NCBI RefSeq assembly: GCF_020194175.1
Contig: NZ_JADYVX010000013.1
Location: forward strand, 62,001 to 126,000
Source of the DNA: Bradyrhizobium sp. BRP22
GTDB taxonomy: Bacteria > Pseudomonadota > Alphaproteobacteria > Rhizobiales > Xanthobacteraceae
DNA length: 64,000 nucleotides
Direction: 5' to 3'
Shown: in pieces, positions 55,501-63,477 of the stretch
Numbering within the stretch: position 1 is the first letter of the stretch
Layout of the letters: every line of letters begins with the position of its first letter
Notes under the pieces: generated by a model
Told to the model about the DNA's origin: nothing
The model's input: the letters and a program-made list of their open reading frames with translations, nothing else
Databases searched by the model: none
Translations under genes and position numbers: made by a program

Positions 55501-55592
55501 GATGGCATCCAGACCCCCTGAACCTCAGCAACCTCCGCATCAATCGGCGGGCACTGCAGGACCGGCTAAGCGCTGGGGTCGGCTTCAACTGA
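52542..55592 (+). CDS. NopD/Bel2-5-type type III effector with C-terminal ULP/SUMO protease
   Basis: A 1016-residue effector with GGGAG before ATG 52542. Order: N-terminal region with QAGFEQKLGELQ and LGGSMRM; three helical repeats of about 100 residues (each with RGSIVSRLTGT) at about 190-500; four Pro-rich repeats of about 48 residues (RSSEIYRGLDSFVDLPSTP) at about 535-725; the shared module (about 734-806); and a C48 cysteine protease with His 914 (GSHWSLLLVD), Asp 934 (YHYD), Gln 963 and Cys 969 (QSNTYDCGVFVVD). All catalytic residues are present. NopD and Bel2-5 of Bradyrhizobium and XopD of Xanthomonas remove SUMO from host nuclear proteins and alter nodulation. Confidence 0.9.
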   Translation: MEPGYNDLNSWMRWYAEQQEQQRARQEADVEPADQAGFEQKLGELQIRSPEESSPEVSSPDTPASQSHESIQRTDLGGSMRMSPRPNLRDNSFGGTRYSVDIPRAQPGSAANDYRSDLRDRAVGSMHHTASSEPQPAAWTKDSKSHGLFSRVKSRLGKVFERSGREKSSAGSTSDAVYSELRMDFAKRSRPPMHEPYADDARIINELRDEDLTKLGPEATTRQRNVVFNMVSSRRRFSAWLQSEQRGSIVSRLTGTDQQQRSLDEDYRDFTASEGKLVGMGFDRLRQFLGAEPQSKKHPYPDDARIIDGLEKEDLSKLKPEETRQRKVIQGLASNRRKFSDWLQREQRGSIVSRLTGTAQQQRSLNDDYTDFKAAHGKVGVGFDRLRQFLGAESQSKKHLYPDDARIIDGLEKTELSMLKPEETRQRKKAIQNQAGNRRRFSGWLQTEQRGSIVSRITGTDQQQQSLKDDYTDFAAAHGKVSVGFDRLRHYVWVVKANAALGVSPKQAGGEPRPGESSSAWSPHLPSDFEWPTPEGAPARSSEIYRGLGSFVDLPSTPQETRDDAQSAPVGRPAARPPLFTGPSDAPARSSEIYRGLDSFVDLPSTPREMRDDAQSVPVGRAAARPPLFTGPSDAPARSSEIYRGLDSFVDLPSTPQETRDDAQSAPVGRAAGRPPLFTGESDAPARSSEIYRGLDSFVDLPATPHEMRDDAHSAPVLSPAGSAAFFVGPSGVLQELEDIGYLVPEDWQHGSQPVADVQLRILNNHGLLPTQFSGPRQVLINGETYSIALGPRGRGAQFIHHPRPAPVPRAQIGSLTGASSVDRSGRVLGPTQWLGDEHIERDYGVLRRELQESNPDLAARMRFVDPLIAQMLRSGSNEDAERAFGWIRGDTADFLFLPVSDASAADRGWRGSHWSLLLVDRRDRARPVAYHYDSAPGPNNLPAEQLAERLQANLQQGSMREQSNTYDCGVFVVDGTRELVRRLAEGWHPDPLNLSNLRINRRALQDRLSAGVGFN
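53126..54030 (+). repeat. Three direct coding repeats (about 305 bp) in the protease effector
   Basis: Units begin near 53126, 53435 and 53740 with TATCCCGATGACGCC or a close variant and each include GAGCAGAGGGGGAGCATAGT. Units two and three are nearly identical, pointing to recent duplication. Confidence 0.9.
54145..54720 (+). repeat. Four direct coding repeats (about 144 bp) in the protease effector
   Basis: Each unit contains GCGCCAGCTCGGTCGTC-GA and GATCTACCGCGGTCTCG. The units differ at only a few positions, so unit number may vary between strains. The single equivalent in the 35 kb effector is SSQIYGGLEPLVNLNPPTP. Confidence 0.9.
54741..54960 (+). repeat. Shared effector module in the protease effector
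   Basis: Encodes LEDIGYLVPEDWQHGSQPVA through LPTQFSGPRQVLINGETYSI to FIHHPRP, closely matching copy one at 35352-35561 of the ULP-less paralogue. Confidence 0.8.
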
Positions 55593-55811
55593 ATAGGGCG
55601 CGCGCAGCTGGTTGAAATGCAACTTCTCGCCGATTGAAGGTCCACAATCGCGCGTTCGCAGAGCATCATGGTGTCTCATAAATCAGGGCGGAGGCTGGAG
55701 CTAAGGCTGTTTTCGCAGACGGCGAAGGAGCCCCACGGCAATTGCGCGGCCAGCTTTCCGACGGCCGCACAGCCATCATCAACCTCTCAGGTATCATCGT
55801 TCCCAAACAGC

Positions 55812-55839
55812 CGCAGCTGGGCCTAAAAGCCCAGCTGCG
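55812..55839 (+). terminator. Perfect stem-loop 220 bases after the protease effector
   Basis: Arms CGCAGCTGGGC and GCCCAGCTGCG (11 bp) around CTAAAA. No T-run follows on either strand, so it may be a weak terminator or a mobile-element relic. Confidence 0.5.
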
Positions 55840-55923
55840 AGCTAAACACGTGGAGACGTCGCGCCACCATTGCTCCACGAATTGACGATCGCACCCGGCG
55901 GCTTGGCTCTCGGCATTTTTGAT

Positions 55924-56612
55924 CCATATTTTGATTGAATCGCCTGTCCAATCATGCTGCGTCTATGCAGCGATGCTCCCGCGCCTGGGTCGATCGGCGC
56001 CCAAGTTCTGGAAACCTGCAGCCAGGCGCCTCCTTTCCGAAGCTTGAATGGTTGACAGACTTATACCGCCTCCGCTGGCCATGCTGTGCGTGCCGCGAGC
56101 ACATACAAACCACCATGAGAATCCGCCGGTCGGCCTTCGCGCGACGGCGTGAGTTGTTCGGCAGCAGGCGAGGATTTGTGAGCTTGTTCCAGCGCGATCA
56201 ATCGTCGCGACAGTACGGCCGCTCTTAGGTTGCGCCAGATTCCTCAAAAATCCGCGGCTTCGTCAGCTTCTGTATCCCGATAGATCCCGCACCTTGAGAG
56301 CTATGACGCATTCGGCACATTCCTGGTGAGATTCTAATGCGTTTGCTGCGTGGTTGGTAGTCATTGGCGGCGGCGCTCGCGCATTGGGGCGCTTGACGCG
56401 GCAGTAGATCACCAAGCTGCCAGGATTTGCCGCACCTGAGACGGGTATGACAGCCAATGAGGCTCGCCGCGACGGCGATGGGGCTTGAACACTACGTAGT
56501 CTCAGGTTGTACAGTCTGAATCATACATCCGGCCATCGCGCTCTGAAGCTTCATGATCACAAGGAAAGGCTTCAAGGTCTGAAAATCCCAGGTGCATTGG
56601 AGTATGTGGCTA
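55924..56612 (+). repeat. Segmental duplication copy B, upstream of the trehalose-phosphate synthase effector
   Basis: Counterpart of 51530-52095 with matching blocks in the same order, apart from one inverted piece around 56222-56260. It also ends with the variant tts-like element (GGGCTTGAACACTACGTAGT, CAGGTTGTACAGTCTG) at 56481-56520. Confidence 0.8.
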
Positions 56613-56639
56613 TCCCTTGATGTCAGCCATGACATGGCT

Positions 56640-56890
56640 GCAATAGATCATCGGCAACAGGAGCTCTTTGTACATGCGCACTCGCGCGTGCAATCATCGA
56701 CCAGAGGATGCGGAAGCGGTGGCTATCGGTGAGTTGATCCGACACCAAACCTCGCCGGCCGTGGAGCGTCGCGTCGGCCCCAGCATCAGCGTGCCGCGCT
56801 CGACACCTGGTGGCGATCAGCAGTTTTTGGTTCGCTGGACCACCAACACCGCGCGTTCCAACAGAAATCGGCGCGGTTTCTACTGACTCC
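56640..56890 (-). pseudogene. IS3-family transposase fragment
   Basis: The minus strand reads GLVSDQLTDSHRFRIL, then in the next frame VDDCTRECACTKSS, a pattern of IS3-family orfB transposases (DQLTDGHRFRIL...VDDCTREC). Only about 80 codons remain, with a frame break. Confidence 0.55.
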
Positions 56891-56905
56891 ATGTGAATCT
56901 CCAAG

Positions 56906-56950
56906 GCTCGTCAGCTTCTCGAAAGCAAAGCCTGCTAGGATACAATGTGC
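56906..56950 (+). promoter_or_regulatory. tts box of the trehalose-phosphate synthase effector
   Basis: The plus strand reads CGTCAGCTTCTCGAAAGC, then AAAGCCTGCTAGGATACAAT. It is a clear TtsI site about 70 bases before the start. Confidence 0.92.
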
Positions 56951-56982
56951 AGACGCGGGGGTCGCTGCTCAGAGGAAACAGC

Positions 56983-58989
56983 ATGGACCCATGTCGTAAC
57001 GCAAAATCATTCGCCCCAGATGTCGCCGAGACGAGCTGCGCTGCGCCGTCACAGCAGCAAGCGGAACAAGCGGGTTTTGAGCGGCAGCTGATCGAGGCGC
57101 AACGAGGCGAGCCACAACGAGCTGGTGCAGGAGCCAGCGGTGTCAATGATCCTGCTCCTCCTGGCATTTCTACAGATGACGACAGTCCTATCGACGAGAC
57201 GCGCCACGGACGACCTTTGAGCCTTGTCGTTGTTTCGAACCGCGTTGCGCGCGGCAATCCAAACGAACCCATCACGGGTGGTCTTGCTGCGGCCCTGCTC
57301 CCAATTGTCGAAGAGTCCGGAGCGATCTGGGTGGGGGCTACTGCTCGCCACAGCGATCCTGTGGCGGCATCGGTCCAAGAGGCCGATGCTCGCCGCAGGC
57401 AACCCAATGTCCAGGCGCTCGGTAAAGGCGAGCTTATGACGCTTGATCTGCCGGGCGAGCATTATGGTGGTTATTATGAGGGTTTTGCGAATTCGGTGCT
57501 GTGGCCAGCGTTTCATTCGTTTGGCGACCTGGTCAGCTTCTCGCAACACGATTATGACAGTTATCGTGTGATTAACGAGCTCATGGCGCGCTCGCTGCTC
57601 AAGTTTAGCGAACGGGACGCCTTTTGGGTGCACGATTATCATTTCCTTCTGCTTGGCGCTAGGTTGCGTGAGCTCGGTGTCAACCAGCCCATCGGCTTCT
57701 TCCTGCATACACCGTGGCCAGAGCCCCTCGTGATGCGGAGCGTGCCGCCTCATCGTGACCTGATCTGGTCGATGCTGGCGTACGACCTGATCGGTTTCCA
57801 GACCGAGAGGGACCGCCAGAACTTCCTTGCCTGTATCGATGACAAAATCGGGGTGACCACCGAGGATGGTCATGTGATCTCGCGTCATGGCCGAACCCGA
57901 TGCCAGGTATTTCCAATCGGGATCGATGCAGAGAGGTTCGCCAAATACGCTGAGGAGTCGATCTCGCAGCCCTATGTCTCGTCGCTTCCGCGCGGGCTGA
58001 ACGGCAAGAAGCTTGCGATAGGCGTCGACCGGCTAGATTACACCAAGGGTATCGACAAACGCATCCACGAATTCGCTCATCTGTGGACCAAGGAGCCGCG
58101 CAGTATCTCGCTCTTGCAGATCGCTAACCCGTCGCGCGGTAGTATCAAAGCCTATCGCAATCTGCGGAACTACATTGCCGGTCTCGTCAGCGATGCCAAT
58201 AGCGAACATCGCAATGTCAACTGGACGCCTATGCGCTATTTAAACTCGAGCTTCAGCCAAGCCGTGCTCGCCGGTCTCTACCGAACCGCGGAAGTCGGCG
58301 TGGTGACACCGTTGTCCGACGGCATGAACCTGGTGGCGAAGGAATATGTCGCCGCACAAGACCGCAACGATCCCGGCGTGCTCGTCTTGTCGAAATTTGC
58401 GGGCGCGGCCCAGGAGCTCCATGGGGCGCTGCTTATCGATCCCCGCAAGCCTGGCGACATCGAGCGTGCGCTTTCGATTGCGATCTCGATGCCACTCAAG
58501 GAGCGCCAAGAACGCTGGGAACCGATGATGAGCAAGCTTAAAGACCATAGCATTCAGGAATGGTCGGCGAACTTCGTGCGTGCGTTGGAGAGAAACCGGA
58601 GAGTGGCAGAGCGGTTCAATAAGCCGGATGCTGGGGCGCCGAGTAGCTCAAAACGGCGGAAGCTCGGGGAGGAGTTAGCAGAGAGTTCGAGCCAGTTGGA
58701 GTTATCGCCCAAGCCGCCGTCTGCAGCAACTGGCTACCTGGTACTACCTAAGGTTTATGCAAAAATCGACGGCTTCGACTTTGACCATGGTCCCCAACGG
58801 GCCTCCGACGTCGTGATCGGCGCACTTAATGCACATAACCTCGTGCCGACGCAGGTCCAGCCTAGGACTGATTTGTACATTCACGGTCATCTCTACACGG
58901 CGCTGTTGACCAAACGGGCAAGGGAGCCGACCCCAAACAATCCGCTCGGAGATGACGTTATTCTTATCCCTCGGCTTCAAGGGGGCTGA
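56983..58989 (+). CDS. Type III effector with trehalose-6-phosphate synthase domain (RipTPS-like)
   Basis: A 668-residue protein. AGAGGAAACAGC precedes the ATG. Residues 1-75 form a secretion region with QAGFERQLIEAQRG. Residues about 76-550 are a GT20 (OtsA) synthase: LVVVSNRVARG, GGLAAAL, FWVHDYHFLLLGARLRELG, GFFLHTPWPEP, GVDRLDYTKGIDKR and PLSDGMNLVAKEYVAAQ keep the known glucose-6-phosphate and UDP-glucose binding residues. No phosphatase domain. The last about 85 residues are a diverged copy of the shared module. RipTPS of Ralstonia solanacearum is an injected T6P synthase; T6P is a plant sugar signal. A strong tts box supports secretion. Confidence 0.9.
   Translation: MDPCRNAKSFAPDVAETSCAAPSQQQAEQAGFERQLIEAQRGEPQRAGAGASGVNDPAPPGISTDDDSPIDETRHGRPLSLVVVSNRVARGNPNEPITGGLAAALLPIVEESGAIWVGATARHSDPVAASVQEADARRRQPNVQALGKGELMTLDLPGEHYGGYYEGFANSVLWPAFHSFGDLVSFSQHDYDSYRVINELMARSLLKFSERDAFWVHDYHFLLLGARLRELGVNQPIGFFLHTPWPEPLVMRSVPPHRDLIWSMLAYDLIGFQTERDRQNFLACIDDKIGVTTEDGHVISRHGRTRCQVFPIGIDAERFAKYAEESISQPYVSSLPRGLNGKKLAIGVDRLDYTKGIDKRIHEFAHLWTKEPRSISLLQIANPSRGSIKAYRNLRNYIAGLVSDANSEHRNVNWTPMRYLNSSFSQAVLAGLYRTAEVGVVTPLSDGMNLVAKEYVAAQDRNDPGVLVLSKFAGAAQELHGALLIDPRKPGDIERALSIAISMPLKERQERWEPMMSKLKDHSIQEWSANFVRALERNRRVAERFNKPDAGAPSSSKRRKLGEELAESSSQLELSPKPPSAATGYLVLPKVYAKIDGFDFDHGPQRASDVVIGALNAHNLVPTQVQPRTDLYIHGHLYTALLTKRAREPTPNNPLGDDVILIPRLQGG
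58731..58983 (+). repeat. Shared effector module in the trehalose-phosphate synthase effector
   Basis: Encodes DFDHGPQRASDVVIGALNAH and NLVPTQVQPRTDLYIHGHLY-TA, aligned with HGSQPASDV, LLPTQF and INGE-Y-A of the modules at 35 and 54.8 kb; it then diverges and ends VILIPRLQ. Confidence 0.7.
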
Positions 58990-59442
58990 TCCGCGCGCTT
59001 GGGCTGCAAAACCGCGGGTCAGCGTGTTTGCTCTCCGAAGGCACTTCAGCCCGCGGCGTGGGCTGGCGCACGGACTTTCGTGACTCGCCAAGGCCAAGAG
59101 CTGACGTCTATCAAGTTCTGCCGCTTATGCGAGTGGCAGAACAAGTTGATCATCGGCGCCAAGCATTGTGTAGCGCGGACGGTCATTCCAGCCGCCCTCA
59201 TGACGGGAATCTGCGCTTTGCTGGGGCAGAATACGTCGCGGATATTTTGAAAGCTGCAGGAGCAATTTAAGTTGCCCTACGCCAAAAGACGCCAGGGCAT
59301 CCGATCTTTCGCTATGCTACTATAATTGCTGGACAATCTGGAATTCTGCGCCGCAGATCGTATTCTGCGACACGCCCCGATTTCCTTTCAACTGCTTACG
59401 TGGTGCTTACGCGGGAGACGGGCTTCGGACCGGGGAAATTCC
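58990..59442. other. Intergenic stretch before the integrase
   Basis: No supported gene. The right border of the effector region and the left border of the integrase segment should lie here, but I cannot recognise an attachment site or tRNA. Confidence 0.45.
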
Positions 59443-60710
59443 GTGGCTAAGCTCACCAAACGCGTTGTCGAGACCGCCGAGCCGCAGAGCAGGGACTATG
59501 TCATCTGGGACGACGAACTGCCCGGGTTGGGCCTGCGCATGTTCGTGTCGGGTAAGCGCAGCTACCTCATTCAGTACCGCTCTGCCGGACGCTCGCGTCG
59601 CTACACCTGGCGTATGGACGCCAGAGCTCGCCAGAAAGGAAGCCCGGATCCAGTTGGGTCGGGTGGCGCAGGGCGATAATCCGGCCGAGGAACGGCAGCT
59701 CGACCATAAGGCGATCACCGTCAAGGAGCTGTGCGAACTCTATCTCAAGGACTTGGCAGCGGGCCTCGTGCTCGGCAAGCGCGGACGTCCGAAGAAGGTG
59801 ACGACCATCGTAACGGACACCGGCCGCATCCATCGGCACATCATCCCGTTGATTGGCTCGCGCCGCGTCAACGATCTCATCAAGGCCGACGTAAGCGGGG
59901 TCTTGAAGGACATCATGGCCGGGAAGACCCGCGTCAGCGTCAAGACGAAGAAGCTTCGCGGCAAAGCCAATGTGCGCGGCGGCGCGGGCACCGCAACGCG
60001 GACCATTGGTCTCCTCGGCGGCATCTTCTCCTATGCCGTCGAAGCCGGAATCATCGAGCACAATCCAGCTCACGGTATTCGCAAGCCGAAAGACAATGTC
60101 CGCAATCGCCGCCTGACTGAAGCGGAATATCGAACGCTAGGTGAGATGCTGCGCGCGGCCGCCAAGTACGAGAAATACACCACCACGGTCGACATCATTC
60201 GCCAGATCGCTCTGACCGGCTGTCGACGCAGCGAAATAATTGGGCCTCAAGTGGTCCGAGGTAGACACCGAAGCAAGCTGTCTACGCTTGGTTGACAGCA
60301 AAGAGGGAGCTTCAATTCGGCCGGTCGGGCTTTCCGTGGTGGAGTTCCTAAAGGCGAGAAGATCGCAGAAGCTCGGATCCTATGTCTTTCCGGGATATCG
60401 AGCCGACAACGCCTTTGGCAGCTTCCCCAATCATTGGGAGCAGCTTTTCCGCAACTCGTCTCTTTCGGATGTCACGCCGCATGTCTTGCGCCACAGCTTC
60501 GCGAGTATCGCTAATGATCTCGGGTTCACCGAAGTGACGATCGCCGCACTCGTTGGCCATGCGAAGGGGTCGGTTACCAGCAAATATATCCACACACTCG
60601 ACACCGCCCTCATCATGGCGGCTGACACGATCTCCGGCTACATCCAAGGCCTGCCACTTTCAAGCAAACTGCTTACGCGCTGGACCGCGACTCACGAAAG
60701 GTTGCTCTAG
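59443..60710 (+). pseudogene. Tyrosine-recombinase integrase, frameshifted twice
   Basis: GTG 59443 opens a P4-type integrase start (AKLTKRVVETAEP, DDELPGLGLRMFVSGKRSYL). The frame changes near 59607, continues (TWTPELARKEARIQLGRVAQ-like, AITVKELCELYLKDLAAGLV, IRQIALTGCRRSEI with the first catalytic Arg), and changes again near 60240 (LKWSEVD). The last frame has TPHVLRHSFASIA (His and Arg) and SKYIHTLD with the catalytic Tyr. All catalytic residues survive in pieces, so inactivation looks recent, or two sequencing errors exist. Confidence 0.9.
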
Positions 60711-60930
60711 CCAGCTTTCTGAGCAAGGCCATTGATGAACAGTCAACGGTGCGCGAGAACCCTCAGCAAATAGCTGCTTGAGCGCATTGACGCATTCGAC
60801 TATGTGGCGCCATCAGCCGTTGACCAGATCGTTATGAACGGCCCTGCCTGTTCGAGCGTCCCGGAGATCATTGGCTTTTTTCGTGATGTAGCCTGACAGC
60901 CTTCTTCGTTCGTTCACGCTGTAACGGTGG

Positions 60931-61537
60931 TCAATCGGTGGTTGAACGCCGCGCGATGTCCTTGGCTGATTTGCGCGGCGGGTTCAGTGGCCAGACGGGC
61001 GTCGGCATGCCGGGGGCTTTGGCCGAGCGGCGCAGGTTGGCGTTATTCGCTGTGATCTTCCAATCGCCAAGTTCGACGGCAAGGTCGAGCAGGCGATTGG
61101 CGAGGGCAATCATGCTCTCCGCCGTGACGCGTCTTACGAGCTCCTCCGGTTCGTTGTGCTTGACCCTGACCAGGGCTGTGACTTCGTCCGTATCGGTCGC
61201 CCGCCAGGTGCGGTGGACGATCTCGTTTCTTTCCGAGCGAGCGGTGCCGATCTCGCTGAAGAACTCCGCTATCGCATGCGAGCACTCAGGCATTTCCAGC
61301 GTGAGCGCTTCCTTGATCAGTTCGATTTTTTCTGACGGTTGAAAACTTGCTCAGCTCCTTCCGGATCACCGGCGACTGCCGCTGAATCAACTGCTCGGCG
61401 GTCAGCTCGATCAGGTTGTCCAGCATACCGCCGCGCAGAGCGACCTGACCGATCGCGGCCGGATGGTCGTCCATGAGCGCTAAGGCGAATGGCTTGCGGC
61501 GCCGGGCCACCCGTTCCTTTTCCTGGATCTTGCTCAT
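60931..61537 (-). pseudogene. Hypothetical gene split by a frameshift
   Basis: On the minus strand, 61537-61286 starts MSKIQEKERVARRRKPFALA and the next frame carries on from about 61345 with EMPECSHAIAEFFSEIGTAR and RNEIVHRTWRATDTDEVTAL to 60931. Joined, they give about 200 residues of a cytoplasmic helical protein with no family I recognise. The break is near 61340 in a run of Ts. It is divergent from hipB. Confidence 0.65.
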
Positions 61538-61635
61538 TTCTCTCCCCGTTGTCGATATAGTTTGCTTATCGATGTTAGATATTAATAAGGATACTTATCA
61601 ATACCTTGACAACGACCCAGCGATATACTATACCT

Positions 61636-61654
61636 ATCAAAATCGTAATTTGAT
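61636..61654 (+). promoter_or_regulatory. Possible HipB operator
   Basis: The inverted repeat ATCAAA-7-TTTGAT lies 16 bases before the hipB start, in an A+T-rich stretch (61560-61669) that also has repeated CTTATC. HipB-type antitoxins bind palindromes at this place to repress their own operon. Confidence 0.45.
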
Positions 61655-61669
61655 CAGGATATTGTATCA

Positions 61670-62260
61670 ATGTCGTACGAGTCTGAGGAACTGGTCCATG
61701 AGATCCAGAGCCGGCGCGCCAAAACCGGCATGAGCCAGCGCGCGCTGGCGGATCGCACAGGCCTGTCGCAAGCGCACATCTCTCAAATGGAGACAGGCCG
61801 CCTCGAACCAGGGCTGTCGAGTTTCCTCCGGATCGCGCGCGCGCTCGATCTCGAAGTCGTCCTTGTGCCCAAGAAATTTCTGCCAGCCGTGGAGGGCATC
61901 ATCCGTCAGCCGGCCGAGGATCGCTTTTCTCCTGAGCAAGGCGAGGCCGCGCTGCGCGAAATCGAGCGAGGTGAACGTCTCGTCATCAAACTGAAGCACC
62001 TGTACGGCAGCTCGGCCGACCTCGACCGTATTGCCGAAAGTCTGCGGTTTTTCAAGCACGCCCCGCTTCGTCAGAATGATCTCAAGATTGTGGTTGATGC
62101 CATCAACAAGCTAAAGCGGTATCAAGCAAGCCCGCAATCGAAAGGCACCGTTGCCGCCATTTCCAGAGAGCTGCGCGACCTTCGCAATCACCTGGTGCAC
62201 AACCCCTCCGAAGCGCCGAGGTCAGCATATGCAGTAGACGATGAGGACGACGATGCCTGA
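61670..62260 (+). CDS. hipB: HipB-like antitoxin with Xre helix-turn-helix
   Basis: A 196-residue protein. Residues about 8-65 form an Xre domain (RRAKTGMSQRALADRTGLSQ, AHISQMETGRLEPGLSSFLR). The remaining 130 residues are unusual for HipB, which is normally near 90 residues, and hold a helical domain (SLRFFKHAPLRQNDLKIVVD, VAAISRELRDLRNHLVHNPS) resembling HEPN/RNase-associated helices only loosely. It overlaps hipA. It should neutralise HipA and repress the operon. Confidence 0.8.
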   Translation: MSYESEELVHEIQSRRAKTGMSQRALADRTGLSQAHISQMETGRLEPGLSSFLRIARALDLEVVLVPKKFLPAVEGIIRQPAEDRFSPEQGEAALREIERGERLVIKLKHLYGSSADLDRIAESLRFFKHAPLRQNDLKIVVDAINKLKRYQASPQSKGTVAAISRELRDLRNHLVHNPSEAPRSAYAVDDEDDDA

Positions 62261-63476
62261 TGTATCCGTCTTGAACGTTCAGCTAGGAGGCCGCGCCGTC
62301 GGCACGATCACGCACGTGCAGGGCAATCGCAACCTCTTCGCATTCGATCAGGCTTATATTGACGACGCCAATCGGCCGACCCTGAGCCTGTCTTTCAAGG
62401 ACCAATATGGCGGGCTTATCACCGACTTCAAACCCGTCGGTCAGGTTGTTCCGTCGTTCTTCTCGAACCTGCTACCGGAAGGGCCGCTCCGAAAGTACCT
62501 CGCCGAACGGGCGGGCGTGAAAGAGCACAGCGAGTTCTTTCTGCTGTGGATGCTCGGTCAGGACTTGCCCGGCGCTGTGTCCGTTCGCCCGGCTGACGGC
62601 GAGGAACTGCCGCCGCAGGTCGAAGCAGAAACGACGCCAGAAGAGCGGAGAAACATGCTGCGATTTTCTCTCGCCGGCGTTCAACTCAAGTTCTCGGCGC
62701 TGCAGAACGGAAAGAAGGGAGGCGGCCTCGTTATTCCGGTCGAAGGCGTGGGCGGTTCATGGATCGTGAAACTGCCGTCGCAACAGTATCCGGGCGTCCC
62801 GGAGAACGAGTACTCCATGATGACTCTCGCGAAAGCGATGGGCATGGATGTCCCCGACCTTGAGTTGCTGGACCTTGAGGCCATCGACGGACTGCCGGAA
62901 GGCATCGGCGAGTTGAAAGGACAGGCGATGGCCATCAGGCGGTTCGATCGCGGCGAGAAGGGGCCCGTCCACATCGAAGACTTCGCACAGGTGTTCAGCA
63001 TCTATCCGGAAGGCAAATACGAACACGCCACCTACCGCCGCATAGCCGGCGTGCTGGGCATTGAGACCGGCGATGCCGATATCGCGGAGTTTATTCGCAG
63101 GCTCGTGTTCAGCGCCCTGATCGGCAACGCCGACATGCACCTCAAGAACTGGTCCCTCATTTACACCGACGGGAAGACGCCGACCCTGTCGCCCGCATAT
63201 GACCTGCTTTCGACGATACCCTACATTCCGGATGACACGATGGCGCTCAAATACTCGCGCACGAAAAAGATGAGCGAGTTCTCGAAAGACGAGCTGAAAC
63301 ACCTGGCAGCCAAAGCGAGGCTGCGCGAGAAGCTGGTGCTCGATACGGCCGCAGAGACGGTTCAGCGCTTCAAGACGCTCTGGGCGACTGAAAAGAAAAA
63401 CCTGCCGCTTGAAAAGAAGGTCGTTGATATCATCGACGCTCATGCCGCGTCGATTCCGCTCTATACCGAGCTGTAG
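62253..63476 (+). CDS. hipA: HipA-family serine/threonine kinase toxin
   Basis: A 407-residue HipA: N-terminal domain (LSLSFKDQYGGLI, VPSFFSNLLPEGPLRKYLAE), the regulatory-Ser loop region (RFSLAGVQLKFSAL), ATP-binding SWIVKLPSQQYPGVPENEYS, catalytic loop LIGNADMHLKNWSLIY and metal-binding YDLLSTIPY. All expected kinase parts are present, so it should be active; E. coli HipA phosphorylates glutamyl-tRNA synthetase and causes persistence. ATG 62253 overlaps hipB by eight bases; ATG 62241 is an alternative. Confidence 0.92.
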   Translation: MPDVSVLNVQLGGRAVGTITHVQGNRNLFAFDQAYIDDANRPTLSLSFKDQYGGLITDFKPVGQVVPSFFSNLLPEGPLRKYLAERAGVKEHSEFFLLWMLGQDLPGAVSVRPADGEELPPQVEAETTPEERRNMLRFSLAGVQLKFSALQNGKKGGGLVIPVEGVGGSWIVKLPSQQYPGVPENEYSMMTLAKAMGMDVPDLELLDLEAIDGLPEGIGELKGQAMAIRRFDRGEKGPVHIEDFAQVFSIYPEGKYEHATYRRIAGVLGIETGDADIAEFIRRLVFSALIGNADMHLKNWSLIYTDGKTPTLSPAYDLLSTIPYIPDDTMALKYSRTKKMSEFSKDELKHLAAKARLREKLVLDTAAETVQRFKTLWATEKKNLPLEKKVVDIIDAHAASIPLYTEL

Positions 63477-63477
63477 C

